Shown here in pieces: positions 8,823 to 19,394 of a stretch of 53,012 nt of DNA. Numbering within the stretch: the stretch's first letter is position 1; every line of letters begins with the position of its first letter. The DNA is taken from positions 4,293 through 57,304 of the forward strand of contig NZRR01000042.1 of the NCBI GenBank assembly GCA_002696315.1, in the 5' to 3' direction. The notes below the pieces were generated by a model that was not told the origin of the DNA, did not search any database, and saw nothing but the letters and a program-made list of their open reading frames with translations. The position numbers and the translations under genes were made by a program. The DNA comes from Methanobacteriota archaeon (GTDB taxonomy: Archaea > Thermoplasmatota > Poseidoniia > Poseidoniales > Poseidoniaceae).

Positions 8823-9794
8823 TTACCATTGGTCTAGTAAATCCCTAACTTCTGGAATTGGTTCAGGTTTATCAGGCCTAATCCAATCATCATCAACTTT
8901 AAGCCATTGTGGTAATCCCTTATTTGCTCCTCCAAGTACTGTTAAGGTCGTAAATGCGGCAAGTGGTAGAACTGATAGAGCAGTCATTAAGTCCAAGAAT
9001 GAATTTTGCGGGACCGTAGCTCCGCCCATTAAACCTACTATTAGATCCTGTTCTGCAGTAATATCGATACTACTTCCAAGCATGCCAACAACTAATACAG
9101 TTGCAATTCTACCTAACATCCATAATACTAATATTGGGAAAAAGATTGATAATTTTGTCATCGAAACTAACCATCTTCTTGCAAATGTTGCAAAAGTAAT
9201 GAATCTTTCTGCTATCTTTGGAAAAATCCTTAATGAAATAATTAATACAACAAGATAACAAACAATAACCATCTCTAATAGTTGTCCACTTTCAGCCCAT
9301 GGTAGAATTATCATTAAGATTATCCATGGAATTACTACAACGATAAATTGGAATGGAATTGCTAATAATTGAAGTCCTCCAAAAATTGCAATAATACTTT
9401 TACCATCTCCATGTTGATCCGAAATTAATTTAATCATTTGTCCATATGGCGAATTTTTATGCCTTAATTTTGCTCTAGCAATAAGGTCGGCATCTCTCGG
9501 TTTATTTGATAATTTAAGTGTTGAAAGCCATCCGCCTTTTTTAACAATTATATTTGGAGAAAAACCACCTACAATTAATGCTAACGCTAGTGCAGTTAAA
9601 CCAGAATAAAATGAAGCACCAATAATCCAACGAAATAACTCATCTCTTATTTCTACTGAGAACACAAAAGGATTGAAATCTATGTTAAAATCGAATAAAT
9701 ATGTAATTGTAAATGCTGCTATTGGAGTTAGAACAATTTGACCAATGGCAACTATTGTTAACCAGATTCTTGGTAATAGATTTTTTGTTCCCAC
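8823..9794 (-). CDS. Multi-pass membrane protein, function unknown
   Basis: The protein has 323 residues with about five or six hydrophobic spans: near the N-terminus (IWLTIVAIGQIVLTPIAAF), about residues 55-78, 124-150, 157-180, 207-235 and 270-290. Between the second and third spans is a basic cytosolic loop (residues about 85-122). The layout resembles Yip1/DUF-type integral membrane proteins, but no diagnostic motif was seen and no function is proposed. It starts with ATG and is convergent with the upstream membrane protein, with no gap between the two stops. The 143-nt region between it and the next, divergent gene must hold promoters for both. Confidence 0.7.
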   Translation of the reverse strand: MGTKNLLPRIWLTIVAIGQIVLTPIAAFTITYLFDFNIDFNPFVFSVEIRDELFRWIIGASFYSGLTALALALIVGGFSPNIIVKKGGWLSTLKLSNKPRDADLIARAKLRHKNSPYGQMIKLISDQHGDGKSIIAIFGGLQLLAIPFQFIVVVIPWIILMIILPWAESGQLLEMVIVCYLVVLIISLRIFPKIAERFITFATFARRWLVSMTKLSIFFPILVLWMLGRIATVLVVGMLGSSIDITAEQDLIVGLMGGATVPQNSFLDLMTALSVLPLAAFTTLTVLGGANKGLPQWLKVDDDWIRPDKPEPIPEVRDLLDQW

Positions 9795-9937
9795 ATAAAG
9801 TCACGCTTAGTTATACACTTTTGCTTTTTAGTTTAATTTTTATGTTAAATGCCCCTTTGGTTAATATTATTTTTTTGTGGAGATTGTATTAATTATTTAC
9901 TAATCAAACTTTTTACCTGCTTCTTATTGGGGCGTAC

Positions 9938-12900
9938 ATGACAGTCTTAAGTAGCCGTATTCTCACTCTATTTGTAATAGGTATATTTCTAGTTTCAAGT
10001 CCTCTAGCAATATTGTCTGATGAATTAGAAATTGACAATTCAAATTCAGAAGTAAGCGGACGTGTTACCGTTGATTATTTGGTTGAATCAATTTCTTTTG
10101 GAAATGCTTCTTATCCCATGGAAAACTGGACTCAACCAGACAAATCAATTACAACTTTTTTAATCAGAGGAGTTCAAGTTGATATTGATGTTACAATCTT
10201 TCAAAATGCAGGTTCTTTAGGACAATTTTCTAACGCATACGTCCTTGTTGAAGCTTATCATCCCATCGGATATCTTGAGTGGAGTGAAACTTACACAGAA
10301 GTAATGACCAGGGGGATGCGTAATACTACAACTGTAAAATGGACACCTGAAGCAGCTCATAGCGAATTAAATAATGGTGTTTTATCCGGAGGATATACTG
10401 TTCGTGTTACAATTTCTAACGATAATATTGATACAGATACAGATACGTCAAACAATATTTTGGAATTAGAAGTCCCAGTCGCAATATGGAGAGATAAACT
10501 CGATGATACTAATGAAGCAGCATCGTATTTTTCAATGCGAGCCTATCAATATTCGAAAGATAGTGCTGATGGTCCAAGTGCTGTAGGAAAAGGATCTTGG
10601 CAATTAGAAGAAGATACAGGCATAGTTGGTAGAGATAATTATCGGCATTCAACCCCAGGGAATAATTATCCCGGAAATGCCTATGATCGGCTTGTCTGGG
10701 GTTTCCCTACTGAAACTCAGAATTCTGGATGCAGTAACCAACCTCTAGGCGTTAGAGGAAGTAATGAACTGGGCTGGTACACAGATGATGGAAGTTATTT
10801 TTGGCCTTGGTGCAATGCAAAATTAGATGGTAACCAATTTGTTTCATTGGATATTTCAACTCAGGTATGGGGAAATATTGGATTAGGTGACACAGTAGGT
10901 TTAGAATTATGGAAAGCGGGAGGAGGTACTCCTCAGACCTTAGTTCATGAATTTGAAGGCGTTAGTAGTTCTAATACTCAATGGACCCAAGTTTATTGGA
11001 AAGTTTCCGATGAAGAAATGAACAAGCTAGAATGGCATCTAGGGTTTATTTTTGAAAGTGATTCATCCAGTGCAACAGCAGGATATAATGTTGACGATTT
11101 TGTAATTTTTGCCATTGAAAATGTATCACGTTTTACTTTGGATGTTGATTGTAAAGATTTGATTTCGGGTCAGTATCCTGACCTAGGATTCAGTGTAATA
11201 CCTGACGATCCTAATCCTCCAGGGATGGAATGTTTAATCCATAATAATGGATATAAGGATGCTCATGTGAGCGTCATAAGTGAAAATAATAATGATACTT
11301 GGTTTGAACCAAGAGTAGATCATAGTTTGTCACAAACTTACGGCTCACAGGTATTTGTGATTATTCCTCCAGATGAAACAGCATCTTTTTGGATTAATCA
11401 ATCAATTATTCCAGCAGCAGAAGTAACAGATCCAAGCGATATTACTGTACTTAATATCACAGTTGTAGGGTCATTCACCGAAGAGGAACATTATTTTACT
11501 TCAATCCCGATTTCAGTCGGATATCATGATAATGCGCGTATAAGATCTGGAGCTTCTAATCCCGCATTTACATTGAATCCTGGTGGGACATCTACAGTAG
11601 AAGTAGAAGTAACCAATACAGGAAATAAAAATGGTAAGTTTGCTTTAACAGGTGCTTTTCCTAATGATAGGCCGCAATGGTTACCTTGGTTAGCAATCTC
11701 ATATCAAGATCAGTTCGGAATTGATATTCCTACTGTTAATGGTTTTCAGTCAATTGAATTAACGAAGGGAGAATCTATGGATTTAATATTGGAGTTAACT
11801 GCACCCTTAGAAACATTCCCTGGACTTTTTGATCTTGAACTACAGGTTAATGGAATAGAAGGGACTTCAACTCAAGCAACCTTCCCTCTTGGGGTTGAAA
11901 TAAGGACTGAATATGATTTACAAATGAGTACAGACTCTCAGACGATTAGTACTCCCGCAGACGGAGTGCAAGAAATTATCCCAGTCACCTTGACAAATTT
12001 TGGTAATACATTAGAGGTATTTGAGATGCAATTATTGGGAGATGCTTGGCTTTTAGGGGCTTATTTATCTTCAACTCAAACACAACCACTTTCTGCTTAC
12101 GGAACAGAATCCTCCGGTGTAAACTTAATTTTACCGATGTCGGAAGGAATACCTCCCGGTGATTATACTTTGATTTTAACAGCTAATTCCATAAATGATC
12201 AAAATTATAATGCTGAATTATATTTTACAATTACAGTTCAAGACACAAGAAAAGTCGAAGTTGAAAGTCGAGATTTGAGAGAGCAGAGTTACAGAGGAGG
12301 CCAACAAACAGAGTCTATAACTTTCCAGATAAATAATACTGGGAATATTGAAGATCAATATGTCATTGAATTGGATATTCCGGTTGGAATGGATGCTTAT
12401 GTAGAATCTACTGGGATGGATGGAGAAAAAACACCTTTAATTCAACCTGGTGCATCATTTAATGTAACGATTTCATTTACTTTTGATACTTTGGCTGAGG
12501 GGGATTTTAGTTTAGGAGTTACTGCTAAAAGTAGTGTCAATGAAAATGTTCAATTTACAGGAAATGCAAAATTTATTGTTGGTAATTTGGGGTGGATAAA
12601 ATTATTATTGTCTTCAGAAGATTTAGATACCGATTTAGATTCTGAAGAACCTGGTAAAATTTATGTCCTAACAGTGAATGATGATGGCGACTATGACTTA
12701 ATTTTACAGGTATTTAATAAACATTATACGGAGCAGGAAATAAGAATTGACTTCGATGATAAAGTTTCAGCAAGTTATTTTGGAATTCAGGTAGATGAAT
12801 ATACTAGTGCCTTCAATATTAGAGATAATGATAATGAAAATATTGCGCTTAAAGTGGAAGTGCCAAGAACAACATTGCTTTCATTACCTACAGAAACATA

Positions 12901-13393
12901 TATGGTAAATCTTACAATTTGGGTTGAATCAGATCTTGATGTTGCTCCTTTAATTTTGAGAGTAGATTTGGTAAGAGAATCACTTAATCAAGAAAGCTCC
13001 GAAGAAACTTCAGGAGACTTAGCAGGGGTAATTATTAACGGACTTTCAATTTTAGTCCTTGTAGGCATACTTGGTGGTTTGTTATTCGTTCTATGGAGAG
13101 AATTTTCTAAGGAAGAAGAGGAAGTTTCATACAATTATGATTCTAGTATAACGTCTAATGTTGGCGAAGATGGACGTCCAGTCCCCTCTGCAAATACTTT
13201 ACTGGGGGCTGATGAATCTTACCAACCAAGTAAGATAGTTCCGGAATTGCCTCCAGAATCAATTATTATTGAAGCACAAGCCCCATTAGATAATTCTAAT
13301 GGTCCACCTTTGCCAGAATCTGGACTTCCAGAAGGTTGGACTATGGAACAATGGCAACACTATGGTGAACAGTGGTTGAATCAACAAAAATAA
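9938..13393 (+). CDS. 1151-aa secreted, C-terminally anchored beta-domain protein
   Basis: The protein starts with a signal peptide (hydrophobic about residues 6-28) and consists almost entirely of extracellular beta domains. Repeated CARDB/NEW3-like segments (for example LNPGGTSTVEVEVTNTGNKNG and ITFQINNTGNIEDQYV) cover about residues 540-1000. The middle region around 180-390 looks like an immune-inhibitor/jelly-roll type domain with conserved Cys and Trp. One transmembrane span lies near residue 1030-1053 and is followed by a cytosolic acidic and proline-rich tail ending GLPEGWTMEQWQHYGEQWL. No protease or hydrolase motif was found. It is probably a structural or adhesive surface protein. 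The tail motif suggests a cytosolic docking point shared with other surface proteins of this lineage (inference). Confidence 0.8.
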   Translation: MTVLSSRILTLFVIGIFLVSSPLAILSDELEIDNSNSEVSGRVTVDYLVESISFGNASYPMENWTQPDKSITTFLIRGVQVDIDVTIFQNAGSLGQFSNAYVLVEAYHPIGYLEWSETYTEVMTRGMRNTTTVKWTPEAAHSELNNGVLSGGYTVRVTISNDNIDTDTDTSNNILELEVPVAIWRDKLDDTNEAASYFSMRAYQYSKDSADGPSAVGKGSWQLEEDTGIVGRDNYRHSTPGNNYPGNAYDRLVWGFPTETQNSGCSNQPLGVRGSNELGWYTDDGSYFWPWCNAKLDGNQFVSLDISTQVWGNIGLGDTVGLELWKAGGGTPQTLVHEFEGVSSSNTQWTQVYWKVSDEEMNKLEWHLGFIFESDSSSATAGYNVDDFVIFAIENVSRFTLDVDCKDLISGQYPDLGFSVIPDDPNPPGMECLIHNNGYKDAHVSVISENNNDTWFEPRVDHSLSQTYGSQVFVIIPPDETASFWINQSIIPAAEVTDPSDITVLNITVVGSFTEEEHYFTSIPISVGYHDNARIRSGASNPAFTLNPGGTSTVEVEVTNTGNKNGKFALTGAFPNDRPQWLPWLAISYQDQFGIDIPTVNGFQSIELTKGESMDLILELTAPLETFPGLFDLELQVNGIEGTSTQATFPLGVEIRTEYDLQMSTDSQTISTPADGVQEIIPVTLTNFGNTLEVFEMQLLGDAWLLGAYLSSTQTQPLSAYGTESSGVNLILPMSEGIPPGDYTLILTANSINDQNYNAELYFTITVQDTRKVEVESRDLREQSYRGGQQTESITFQINNTGNIEDQYVIELDIPVGMDAYVESTGMDGEKTPLIQPGASFNVTISFTFDTLAEGDFSLGVTAKSSVNENVQFTGNAKFIVGNLGWIKLLLSSEDLDTDLDSEEPGKIYVLTVNDDGDYDLILQVFNKHYTEQEIRIDFDDKVSASYFGIQVDEYTSAFNIRDNDNENIALKVEVPRTTLLSLPTETYMVNLTIWVESDLDVAPLILRVDLVRESLNQESSEETSGDLAGVIINGLSILVLVGILGGLLFVLWREFSKEEEEVSYNYDSSITSNVGEDGRPVPSANTLLGADESYQPSKIVPELPPESIIIEAQAPLDNSNGPPLPESGLPEGWTMEQWQHYGEQWLNQQK

Positions 13394-13474
13394 GATATTC
13401 AAATTAACCGTTGCGTTAAAATCAATTGAGGTTTCGGCTATCCGCGGGAGAATAGCGCAGACGAAGGTGATTAA

Positions 13475-15103
13475 GTGAATTCAGGAGGACAAGGACAGGG
13501 ACAAGCACCAATTTTCATTTTGAAAGAAGGTACTTCACAGACAAGAGGAAAAACGGCTCAAAGTAACAATATTGCAGCAGCAAAAGCTGTAGCTAATTCA
13601 GTTAGAAGTACTCTTGGACCTAAAGGTATGGATAAAATGCTAGTTGATTCTATGGGAGATGTAGTAATTACAAATGATGGTGCAACTATCTTGAAAGAAA
13701 TGGATATTGAACATCCAGCAGCAAAAATGATTATTGAAGTTGCAAAAACTCAAGAGCAGCATTGTTATGATGGGACAACAACAGCTGTTGTTTTGGCTGG
13801 AGAATTGTTGAAGAGAAGCGAGGATTTAATTGAACAGAATGTTCACCCTACTGTAATTTGTGAAGGTTTTAGATTGGCTGCAGAAAAAGCTATGCAGATA
13901 CTTTCTGAACACGGGATAGATGTAAACTCAGAACAATCAAAAATGTTGAATGAAGTTGCAAAAACAGCTTTAACTGGGAAAAGTGCAGGTGCTGTAAGAG
14001 AATTTTTAGCAGATATATGCGTTAGGGCAGTAATTTGTGTAGGTGGCGAAGAAGACGGTGAGAGGTATGTTGATCTTGATGATATTAAAGTTCAAAAGAA
14101 ACAAGGTGGTTCCATTAGAGATTCTACGTTGATTGATGGAATACTTCTTGATAAAGAAAGAGTGCACTCAGGGATGCCTAGAAGCGTTTCGGGTGCTTCA
14201 ATAGCATTGATTAATTCTGCTATTGAGGTTAAAAAAACAGAAGTAGATGCAAAAATTCAGATTACAAATCCAAATCAATTAGCATCATTTTTAGATGAAG
14301 AAGAAGGTTATTTAAGAGGATTAGTAGAAAAAATCGAATCTAGTGGTGCTAATGTTGTAGTTTGTCAGAAAGGAATTGATGATCTAGCCCAACATTACAT
14401 GGCTAAATCAGGAATTTTTGCTGTTAGAAGGGCTAAAAAAAGTGATATGGAAGCGCTATCTAAAGCTACTGGAGCATCAATTATTACCAATATTGATGAT
14501 TTAAATCCAGATGAATTAGGTCATGCAATGAAAGTTGAAGAAAAGAAAATAGGAGATTCTGATATGGTTTTTATCACAGGATGTGAATCAGCAAAATCAG
14601 TAAGTGTTCTATTGAGGGGTGGAACTGAACATGTTGTGGATGAAATCAGAAGAGCATTCGATGATGCTGTTGGAGTAGTTAGTGTTGCATGGGAAGATGG
14701 AACAGTTTTAACTGGAGGAGGTTCAGTACTTGCGGCATTATCTCGTGATTTAAGAAATTATGCAGAAGGTGTTGGCGGCCGTGAACAGATGGCTATTGAA
14801 GCATTTGCTGGAGCTTTAGAAGTAATTCCAAGGACTTTAGCCGAAAATGCTGGTTTAGATCCAGTAAATACAATAATTGAACTTAGAAAAGCGCATGCCG
14901 AAGGAAAAAGAAATTTTGGAGTAAATGTGTATGAGGGCGGCGTAAAAGATATGCTTGCTGCAAATGTAGTAGAACCACAAAGAGTTGTGGAACAAGCAAT
15001 TCAGTCTGCTACTGAAACAGCTACAATGATTTTGAGAATTGATGATGTTATTTCAGCAAAATCTGCCTCTGGTGGAGATATGGATGGAATGATGGGTTAT
15101 TAG
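13475..15103 (+). CDS. thsA: Thermosome subunit (group II chaperonin)
   Basis: This is a full-length group II chaperonin of 542 residues. It has the N-terminal [29 protein letters not shown] block, the ATP-binding NDGATIL and GDGTT-equivalent [14 protein letters not shown], the apical domain, and the C-terminal GG-containing block that includes [14 protein letters not shown]. The tail [11 protein letters not shown] is the usual Gly/Met-rich end. It folds proteins with ATP in a double-ring complex in the cytoplasm. The GTG start is supported by GGTGAT four bases upstream. The N-terminus carries a glycine/glutamine-rich leader ([11 protein letters not shown]). It is a single gene here, with no second subunit or prefoldin nearby. 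Confidence 0.97.
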   Translation: MNSGGQGQGQAPIFILKEGTSQTRGKTAQSNNIAAAKAVANSVRSTLGPKGMDKMLVDSMGDVVITNDGATILKEMDIEHPAAKMIIEVAKTQEQHCYDGTTTAVVLAGELLKRSEDLIEQNVHPTVICEGFRLAAEKAMQILSEHGIDVNSEQSKMLNEVAKTALTGKSAGAVREFLADICVRAVICVGGEEDGERYVDLDDIKVQKKQGGSIRDSTLIDGILLDKERVHSGMPRSVSGASIALINSAIEVKKTEVDAKIQITNPNQLASFLDEEEGYLRGLVEKIESSGANVVVCQKGIDDLAQHYMAKSGIFAVRRAKKSDMEALSKATGASIITNIDDLNPDELGHAMKVEEKKIGDSDMVFITGCESAKSVSVLLRGGTEHVVDEIRRAFDDAVGVVSVAWEDGTVLTGGGSVLAALSRDLRNYAEGVGGREQMAIEAFAGALEVIPRTLAENAGLDPVNTIIELRKAHAEGKRNFGVNVYEGGVKDMLAANVVEPQRVVEQAIQSATETATMILRIDDVISAKSASGGDMDGMMGY

Positions 15104-15206
15104 GCATTTGTAATTTATTTTAACTCAATAATATCTTATTTGCGTTATATTCAAGAATCTCGTACTGTTGGAACATAATGTCCAGTCAAACTCGGACGGT
15201 GATATA

Positions 15207-17057
15207 ATGTCTAAACCGGTTTTAATTTTGTTCGGAACACAGTCTGGAAATTCAGAAGATTTAGCATCACAATTAGCAAAATCTGCATCATCTCATGGAT
15301 TAACTCCACAAGTAGTTGATATGGAGGCAGCTTCCGTAGAGCAAATGGCTCAATCTGAAAGAATACTAATTATTTGTAGTACTTGGGGTGAAGGAGATAT
15401 GCCTGATGCTGCTGAAGCATTATGGGATTCAATCAGTGCAGAAAGCGCTCCTAGAATGGAAAATACTCATTTTTCTGTTTGCGCATTAGGAGACACAAGT
15501 TACGAATTCTTCTGTCAATCTGGCATAGACTGGGATAATAGACTGGAAGAATTAGGTGCTAAGAGAGTATTCCCTAGAAAAGATTGTGATGTTGATTTTG
15601 ATGAACCTTATGCAGAATGGGCGAATGGAGCACTTCCTGCAATTTCTGCTGTCGTTGGAGTATCTGTTCCTGAACCAGAAAAAGAAGTTGATGCTGTAGA
15701 GGAAGTTTCTGTTAAAATAGAAGCGAATATCCCTGAGGAAAAAATCAATACTGAAAAGGAAGTTAAAACAAAAGAAAAAGATTCTAAGTGGAGTATGAAA
15801 AATCCATACATGACTACTATAAGTGAAAAAGACATATTAAACGGGCCTGGCGCAACAAAAGAAACTCGTCACGTAAGTATACTTTTAGGAGACAGTGGAC
15901 TAACTTACAGAGCAGGAGATGCTATAGGTATCATACCCGAAAACCCTGAAAGTACGGTGAATTCATTAATTGAATTACTAGGTTTTGATCCAGAACAAGA
16001 AGTTGAGTCTCATTCAGGTACTGTTACACTTTATGATGCTTTGAAGAAAGATTATGAAATTCACAGATTAAACAAAAAATTCGTTAAAGCAATGCCAGAA
16101 CTAGTTTCCGGAGGTTCTGAAACCACGATAGAAATTAAATTAGTAAGAAGCGAAAGAGCAAATGTAAGAAATGGCTCAAGTTTTGCTTGGGAATTAAAGC
16201 ATAAAACAGAAACATTACCTAAAAATTATCCAATTCAAAGTACGAATAACCCCTCGGCTAGGGCTGAAGAAATTTCAAAAGACAATGATACTATTGAAGA
16301 TTATATTTGGTCCAGAGATTATGTTGATGCACTTGAACAATTTCCCTCTTTGAAATTTGATAAGCCTGAAAAATTCTTGTCATATTTGGATAAATTGAAA
16401 GGTAGATTGTATTCTATTGCCTCATCACCCGATGCTCACCCAGGGGAGGTACAATTAACAATTGCAATTGTAAGATATAATCACCATGATCGAGATCGTG
16501 CAGGACTTTGTACTGGGTATCTGGCAGATGAAGTTGAGGTAGGAGATACACAATTTGGAGTCTATATGTCTCCAACCAAATCATTCTTACTTCCTGAAGA
16601 TCAATCTACAGATATTATCATGGTTGGTCCTGGCACTGGAATAGCTCCATTCAGAGCATTTGTTGAGCAAAGAGAATTTGATAAATCGACAGGTAGAAAC
16701 TGGTTATTCTTCGGAGATCAACATGAAGCTACAGAATACTACTACAAAGATCAAATTGAGACTTGGTTAGATGATGGAACATTATACAAATATACCACTG
16801 CATGGTCTAGAGATCAAGCAGAAAAAATCTATGTACAAACCAGAATGCTTGAACATGCAGAAGAGATTTGGGAATGGATTGATGGTGGCGCATATTTCTA
16901 TGTATGTGGAGATAAAAACTATATGGCTAAGGATGTACATGCTGCATTGATAAAAATTTGTTCAGAACAAGGTGGGATGGGATTAGAAAAAGCAACTGAA
17001 TTTGTCACTCAAACTTTAATGAAAGATGAGAAGCGTTACCTAAGAGATGTTTACTAA
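15207..17057 (+). CDS. CysJ-like diflavin (FMN/FAD) NADPH reductase
   Basis: The protein has about 616 residues. An N-terminal flavodoxin domain binds FMN (FGTQSGNSEDLA at the start, CSTWGEGDMPDAAE, LGDTSYEFFC). After a charged Glu/Lys linker (about residues 155-200) comes a ferredoxin-reductase module with the FAD motif RLYSIASSP and the NADPH motif GPGTGIAPFRAFVEQR, ending KRYLRDVY as in sulfite reductase alpha chains and P450 reductases. It passes electrons from NADPH to a protein acceptor. The usual CysI partner is not in the window. Possible acceptors are the BoxB-like epoxidase (27.4 kb) or the desaturase (30.2 kb), but this is only inference. ATG 15207, after GGTGAT, fits the family start better than the TTG at 15168. 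Confidence 0.9.
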   Translation: MSKPVLILFGTQSGNSEDLASQLAKSASSHGLTPQVVDMEAASVEQMAQSERILIICSTWGEGDMPDAAEALWDSISAESAPRMENTHFSVCALGDTSYEFFCQSGIDWDNRLEELGAKRVFPRKDCDVDFDEPYAEWANGALPAISAVVGVSVPEPEKEVDAVEEVSVKIEANIPEEKINTEKEVKTKEKDSKWSMKNPYMTTISEKDILNGPGATKETRHVSILLGDSGLTYRAGDAIGIIPENPESTVNSLIELLGFDPEQEVESHSGTVTLYDALKKDYEIHRLNKKFVKAMPELVSGGSETTIEIKLVRSERANVRNGSSFAWELKHKTETLPKNYPIQSTNNPSARAEEISKDNDTIEDYIWSRDYVDALEQFPSLKFDKPEKFLSYLDKLKGRLYSIASSPDAHPGEVQLTIAIVRYNHHDRDRAGLCTGYLADEVEVGDTQFGVYMSPTKSFLLPEDQSTDIIMVGPGTGIAPFRAFVEQREFDKSTGRNWLFFGDQHEATEYYYKDQIETWLDDGTLYKYTTAWSRDQAEKIYVQTRMLEHAEEIWEWIDGGAYFYVCGDKNYMAKDVHAALIKICSEQGGMGLEKATEFVTQTLMKDEKRYLRDVY

Positions 17058-17089
17058 AACTCATAGGCGGCCAATTATCTGAGCGTAAT

Positions 17090-18430
17090 ATGGGATTCAA
17101 ACGAATACTCATTGCCAATCGCGGTGAAATTGCTCTAAGGATACTTAGATCTTGCAGAGAACTAGGTATTGAGGCGGCAATAATTCATGGAAGAGAAGAT
17201 AGAACAAGCTTACCAGTACAATTATCTGATTATGCGATTCCAATCTATCGTAAAGAACCATTATCAAGTTATTTAGAAATAGATGCTGTAATTGATGCTG
17301 CAAAAAGTTTGGAAGTTGATGCAGTTCACCCTGGTTATGGTTTTCTTGCGGAGAATGCTTGGTTTGTTTCAAGATTAGAGCAAGAAAATATTACCTTCAT
17401 AGGACCTAACTCTGAAGTGATTTCATTACTGGGTGATAAAATTAGAGCTAGAGCCGCTATGAAAGAGGCTGGACTACCAGTAGCTGAAGGAAGCGATGAA
17501 CCAATAAAGAATGCTAATGAAGCAGCTGAATTAGCTGAAAAAATAGGTTATCCCGTGATCATTAAAGCCGCAGCAGGGGGTGGCGGAATAGGGATGCAAG
17601 TAGTCAATCAAAAAAGTGATTTTGAAAGTGCACTAAATCTATGTCAAAGTAGGGCCCAATCTGCTTTTGGAGATAATAGAGTATTTGTTGAGAAGTTTAT
17701 CGAAGGGGCTCAACATATAGAATTTCAGGTTTTGGCTGATGGCAAAAATGCAATACACTTTGGTGAAAGATTTTGTTCAATACAAAGACGACACCAAAAA
17801 ATCATTGAAGAGGGTCCATGGTTATCAGATGAAGAAAGAGAAAGAATAGGAAATCTAGTTTGCAAAGGTGCTGAAGCTGTTGGATACAAAGGTTTAGCCA
17901 CTTTTGAATTCCTTAGAGACAAATTTGGTGAATTTTACTTCCTAGAAGTTAATCCAAGAGTTCAAGTTGAGCATACAATTACTGAAATGATTTCCGGATA
18001 TAACCTAGTTGAATTAGGAATTAGAGTTGCGCAAGGAGAACCATTACCAATTACTCAAGAAGATGTGAAATTAAATGGTCACTCAATTCAATGTAGAATA
18101 AACGCAGAAAGTTCTGCAAATTTTGTACCATCTCCAGGAAGACTTTGGGATTGTCATTTCCCGAGTGGTTATGGAATCAGAGTTGATTCACACGCACACA
18201 TAGGTTATGATATGCCAAGATGTTTTGATTCGCTTTTAGCTAAAATAATTGTATGGGGCAAAACAAGAGATGAAGCGATTAGACGTATGCGCTCAGCGCT
18301 GAACGAAACCCGTTTAGAAGGAGTAGATACATTAATACCTCTACATCTAAGGATTTTAGATGAAAATGATTTCAATGCTAGAGATATTACGATACATTAT
18401 ATCGATGAACACAAAGAATTACTTAGGTGA
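17090..18430 (+). CDS. accC: Biotin carboxylase subunit (acyl-CoA/pyruvate carboxylase)
   Basis: This biotin carboxylase has 446 residues and typical length. It shows the N-terminal IANRGEIALRILRSCRELGI, HPGYGFLAEN, the ATP-grasp glycine loop AAAGGGGIGMQVV, and the catalytic segment EVNPRVQVEHTITEMISG. It carboxylates biotin on a carrier protein using ATP and bicarbonate, feeding an acyl-CoA carboxylase or pyruvate carboxylase. No biotin carrier or carboxyltransferase gene lies in the window, so the final substrate is unknown. It starts 32 nt after the diflavin reductase, and its stop is followed after 4 nt by the PfkB kinase start, so the three may form one operon. Confidence 0.95.
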   Translation: MGFKRILIANRGEIALRILRSCRELGIEAAIIHGREDRTSLPVQLSDYAIPIYRKEPLSSYLEIDAVIDAAKSLEVDAVHPGYGFLAENAWFVSRLEQENITFIGPNSEVISLLGDKIRARAAMKEAGLPVAEGSDEPIKNANEAAELAEKIGYPVIIKAAAGGGGIGMQVVNQKSDFESALNLCQSRAQSAFGDNRVFVEKFIEGAQHIEFQVLADGKNAIHFGERFCSIQRRHQKIIEEGPWLSDEERERIGNLVCKGAEAVGYKGLATFEFLRDKFGEFYFLEVNPRVQVEHTITEMISGYNLVELGIRVAQGEPLPITQEDVKLNGHSIQCRINAESSANFVPSPGRLWDCHFPSGYGIRVDSHAHIGYDMPRCFDSLLAKIIVWGKTRDEAIRRMRSALNETRLEGVDTLIPLHLRILDENDFNARDITIHYIDEHKELLR

Positions 18431-18434
18431 GAAA

Positions 18435-19394
18435 TTGAAATTATTAATCGTTGGAAGCCTTGCATATGATTCAATTAGTACTGAAGTTAACAAAGTTGAG
18501 AATACTTTAGGCGGATCTGCAGTTTATGCAGGAATTTCAGCTGCAGGACATTTGGAAAGAATATTCAACCATTCAAAAGAAGAAATAGGACTAGTAGGAG
18601 TCATTGGGAACGACTTTTTAGATTCTGACTTGAAGGTATTAGAAAAAAAGGGATTAAATATTTCAGGAATTAAAAAAGAAGAAGGTCTTACTTTTCGCTG
18701 GTCTGGAAGTTATTCTGGGGATATGAGTCAAGCAATTACGCACTCTACGGAATTAAATGTGTTTGAAACATTTTCTCCAATTGTTCCAAATGATCTTAGA
18801 ACTCCAGAAATAACATTTTGTGCTAATATGCACCCTTCAATTCAAGCGAGTGTTTTAGATCAAAGTAATCCAAAAAAATTTGCAGCAGTTGATTCAATGA
18901 ATTTATGGATAAATAATACCCCTAGAGAATTATCTGAAATTCTACGTCGGGTTGAAATGGCAATTCTAAATTCAGATGAAGTAATGATGCTTGCTAAATG
19001 TGAGGATTTGGTTCAGGCAGGGAATTTAATTCGAAGTGGTAAAGCATTATTTGATGATGGAACTTCTAGAAAAGGCCCTGAAATTTTAATTATCAAAAAA
19101 GGAGGAGAAGGAGTATTAGCTTTATTCAAGGATACCACAATTGAACTTCCAGCATTTCCAACATCAAAAATAATTGATCCAACTGGATGTGGTGATTCTT
19201 TTGCTGGAGCATTATTAGCACACTTATCTAATTCATCTAGTAAATTTCCAACAAAAAATGAATTGTACGAATCTCTAATTCATGCTAATGTAACTGCATC
19301 TTTTACTATTGAAGAAATGGGTGTCAATAGAATAAATTCTCTACAAAATGAAGAATACAATAAGCGTTATATTGAATATTTAGAATTAATCTAG
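18435..19394 (+). CDS. PfkB-family carbohydrate/nucleoside kinase
   Basis: The protein has about 319 residues. It starts KLLIVGSLAYDSI and has an early GGSAVYAG segment. The C-terminal signature DPTGCGDSFAGALLAHL contains the catalytic Asp and the anion hole GCGD. The family phosphorylates sugars, nucleosides or related alcohols with ATP; the substrate is not predictable here. TTG 18435, with GGTGA directly upstream, is chosen. ATG 18405 would overlap accC by 26 nt, and 18360 would overlap it by 71 nt. The 3' end overlaps the convergent membrane-protein gene by 9 nt. Confidence 0.88.
   Translation: MKLLIVGSLAYDSISTEVNKVENTLGGSAVYAGISAAGHLERIFNHSKEEIGLVGVIGNDFLDSDLKVLEKKGLNISGIKKEEGLTFRWSGSYSGDMSQAITHSTELNVFETFSPIVPNDLRTPEITFCANMHPSIQASVLDQSNPKKFAAVDSMNLWINNTPRELSEILRRVEMAILNSDEVMMLAKCEDLVQAGNLIRSGKALFDDGTSRKGPEILIIKKGGEGVLALFKDTTIELPAFPTSKIIDPTGCGDSFAGALLAHLSNSSSKFPTKNELYESLIHANVTASFTIEEMGVNRINSLQNEEYNKRYIEYLELI

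Noticed and set aside
13437-13456. Inverted repeat GCTAT...ATAGC before the thermosome gene, considered as a heat-shock operator
   Set aside because: Only five paired bases with a 10-base loop and no matching second site; expected by chance.
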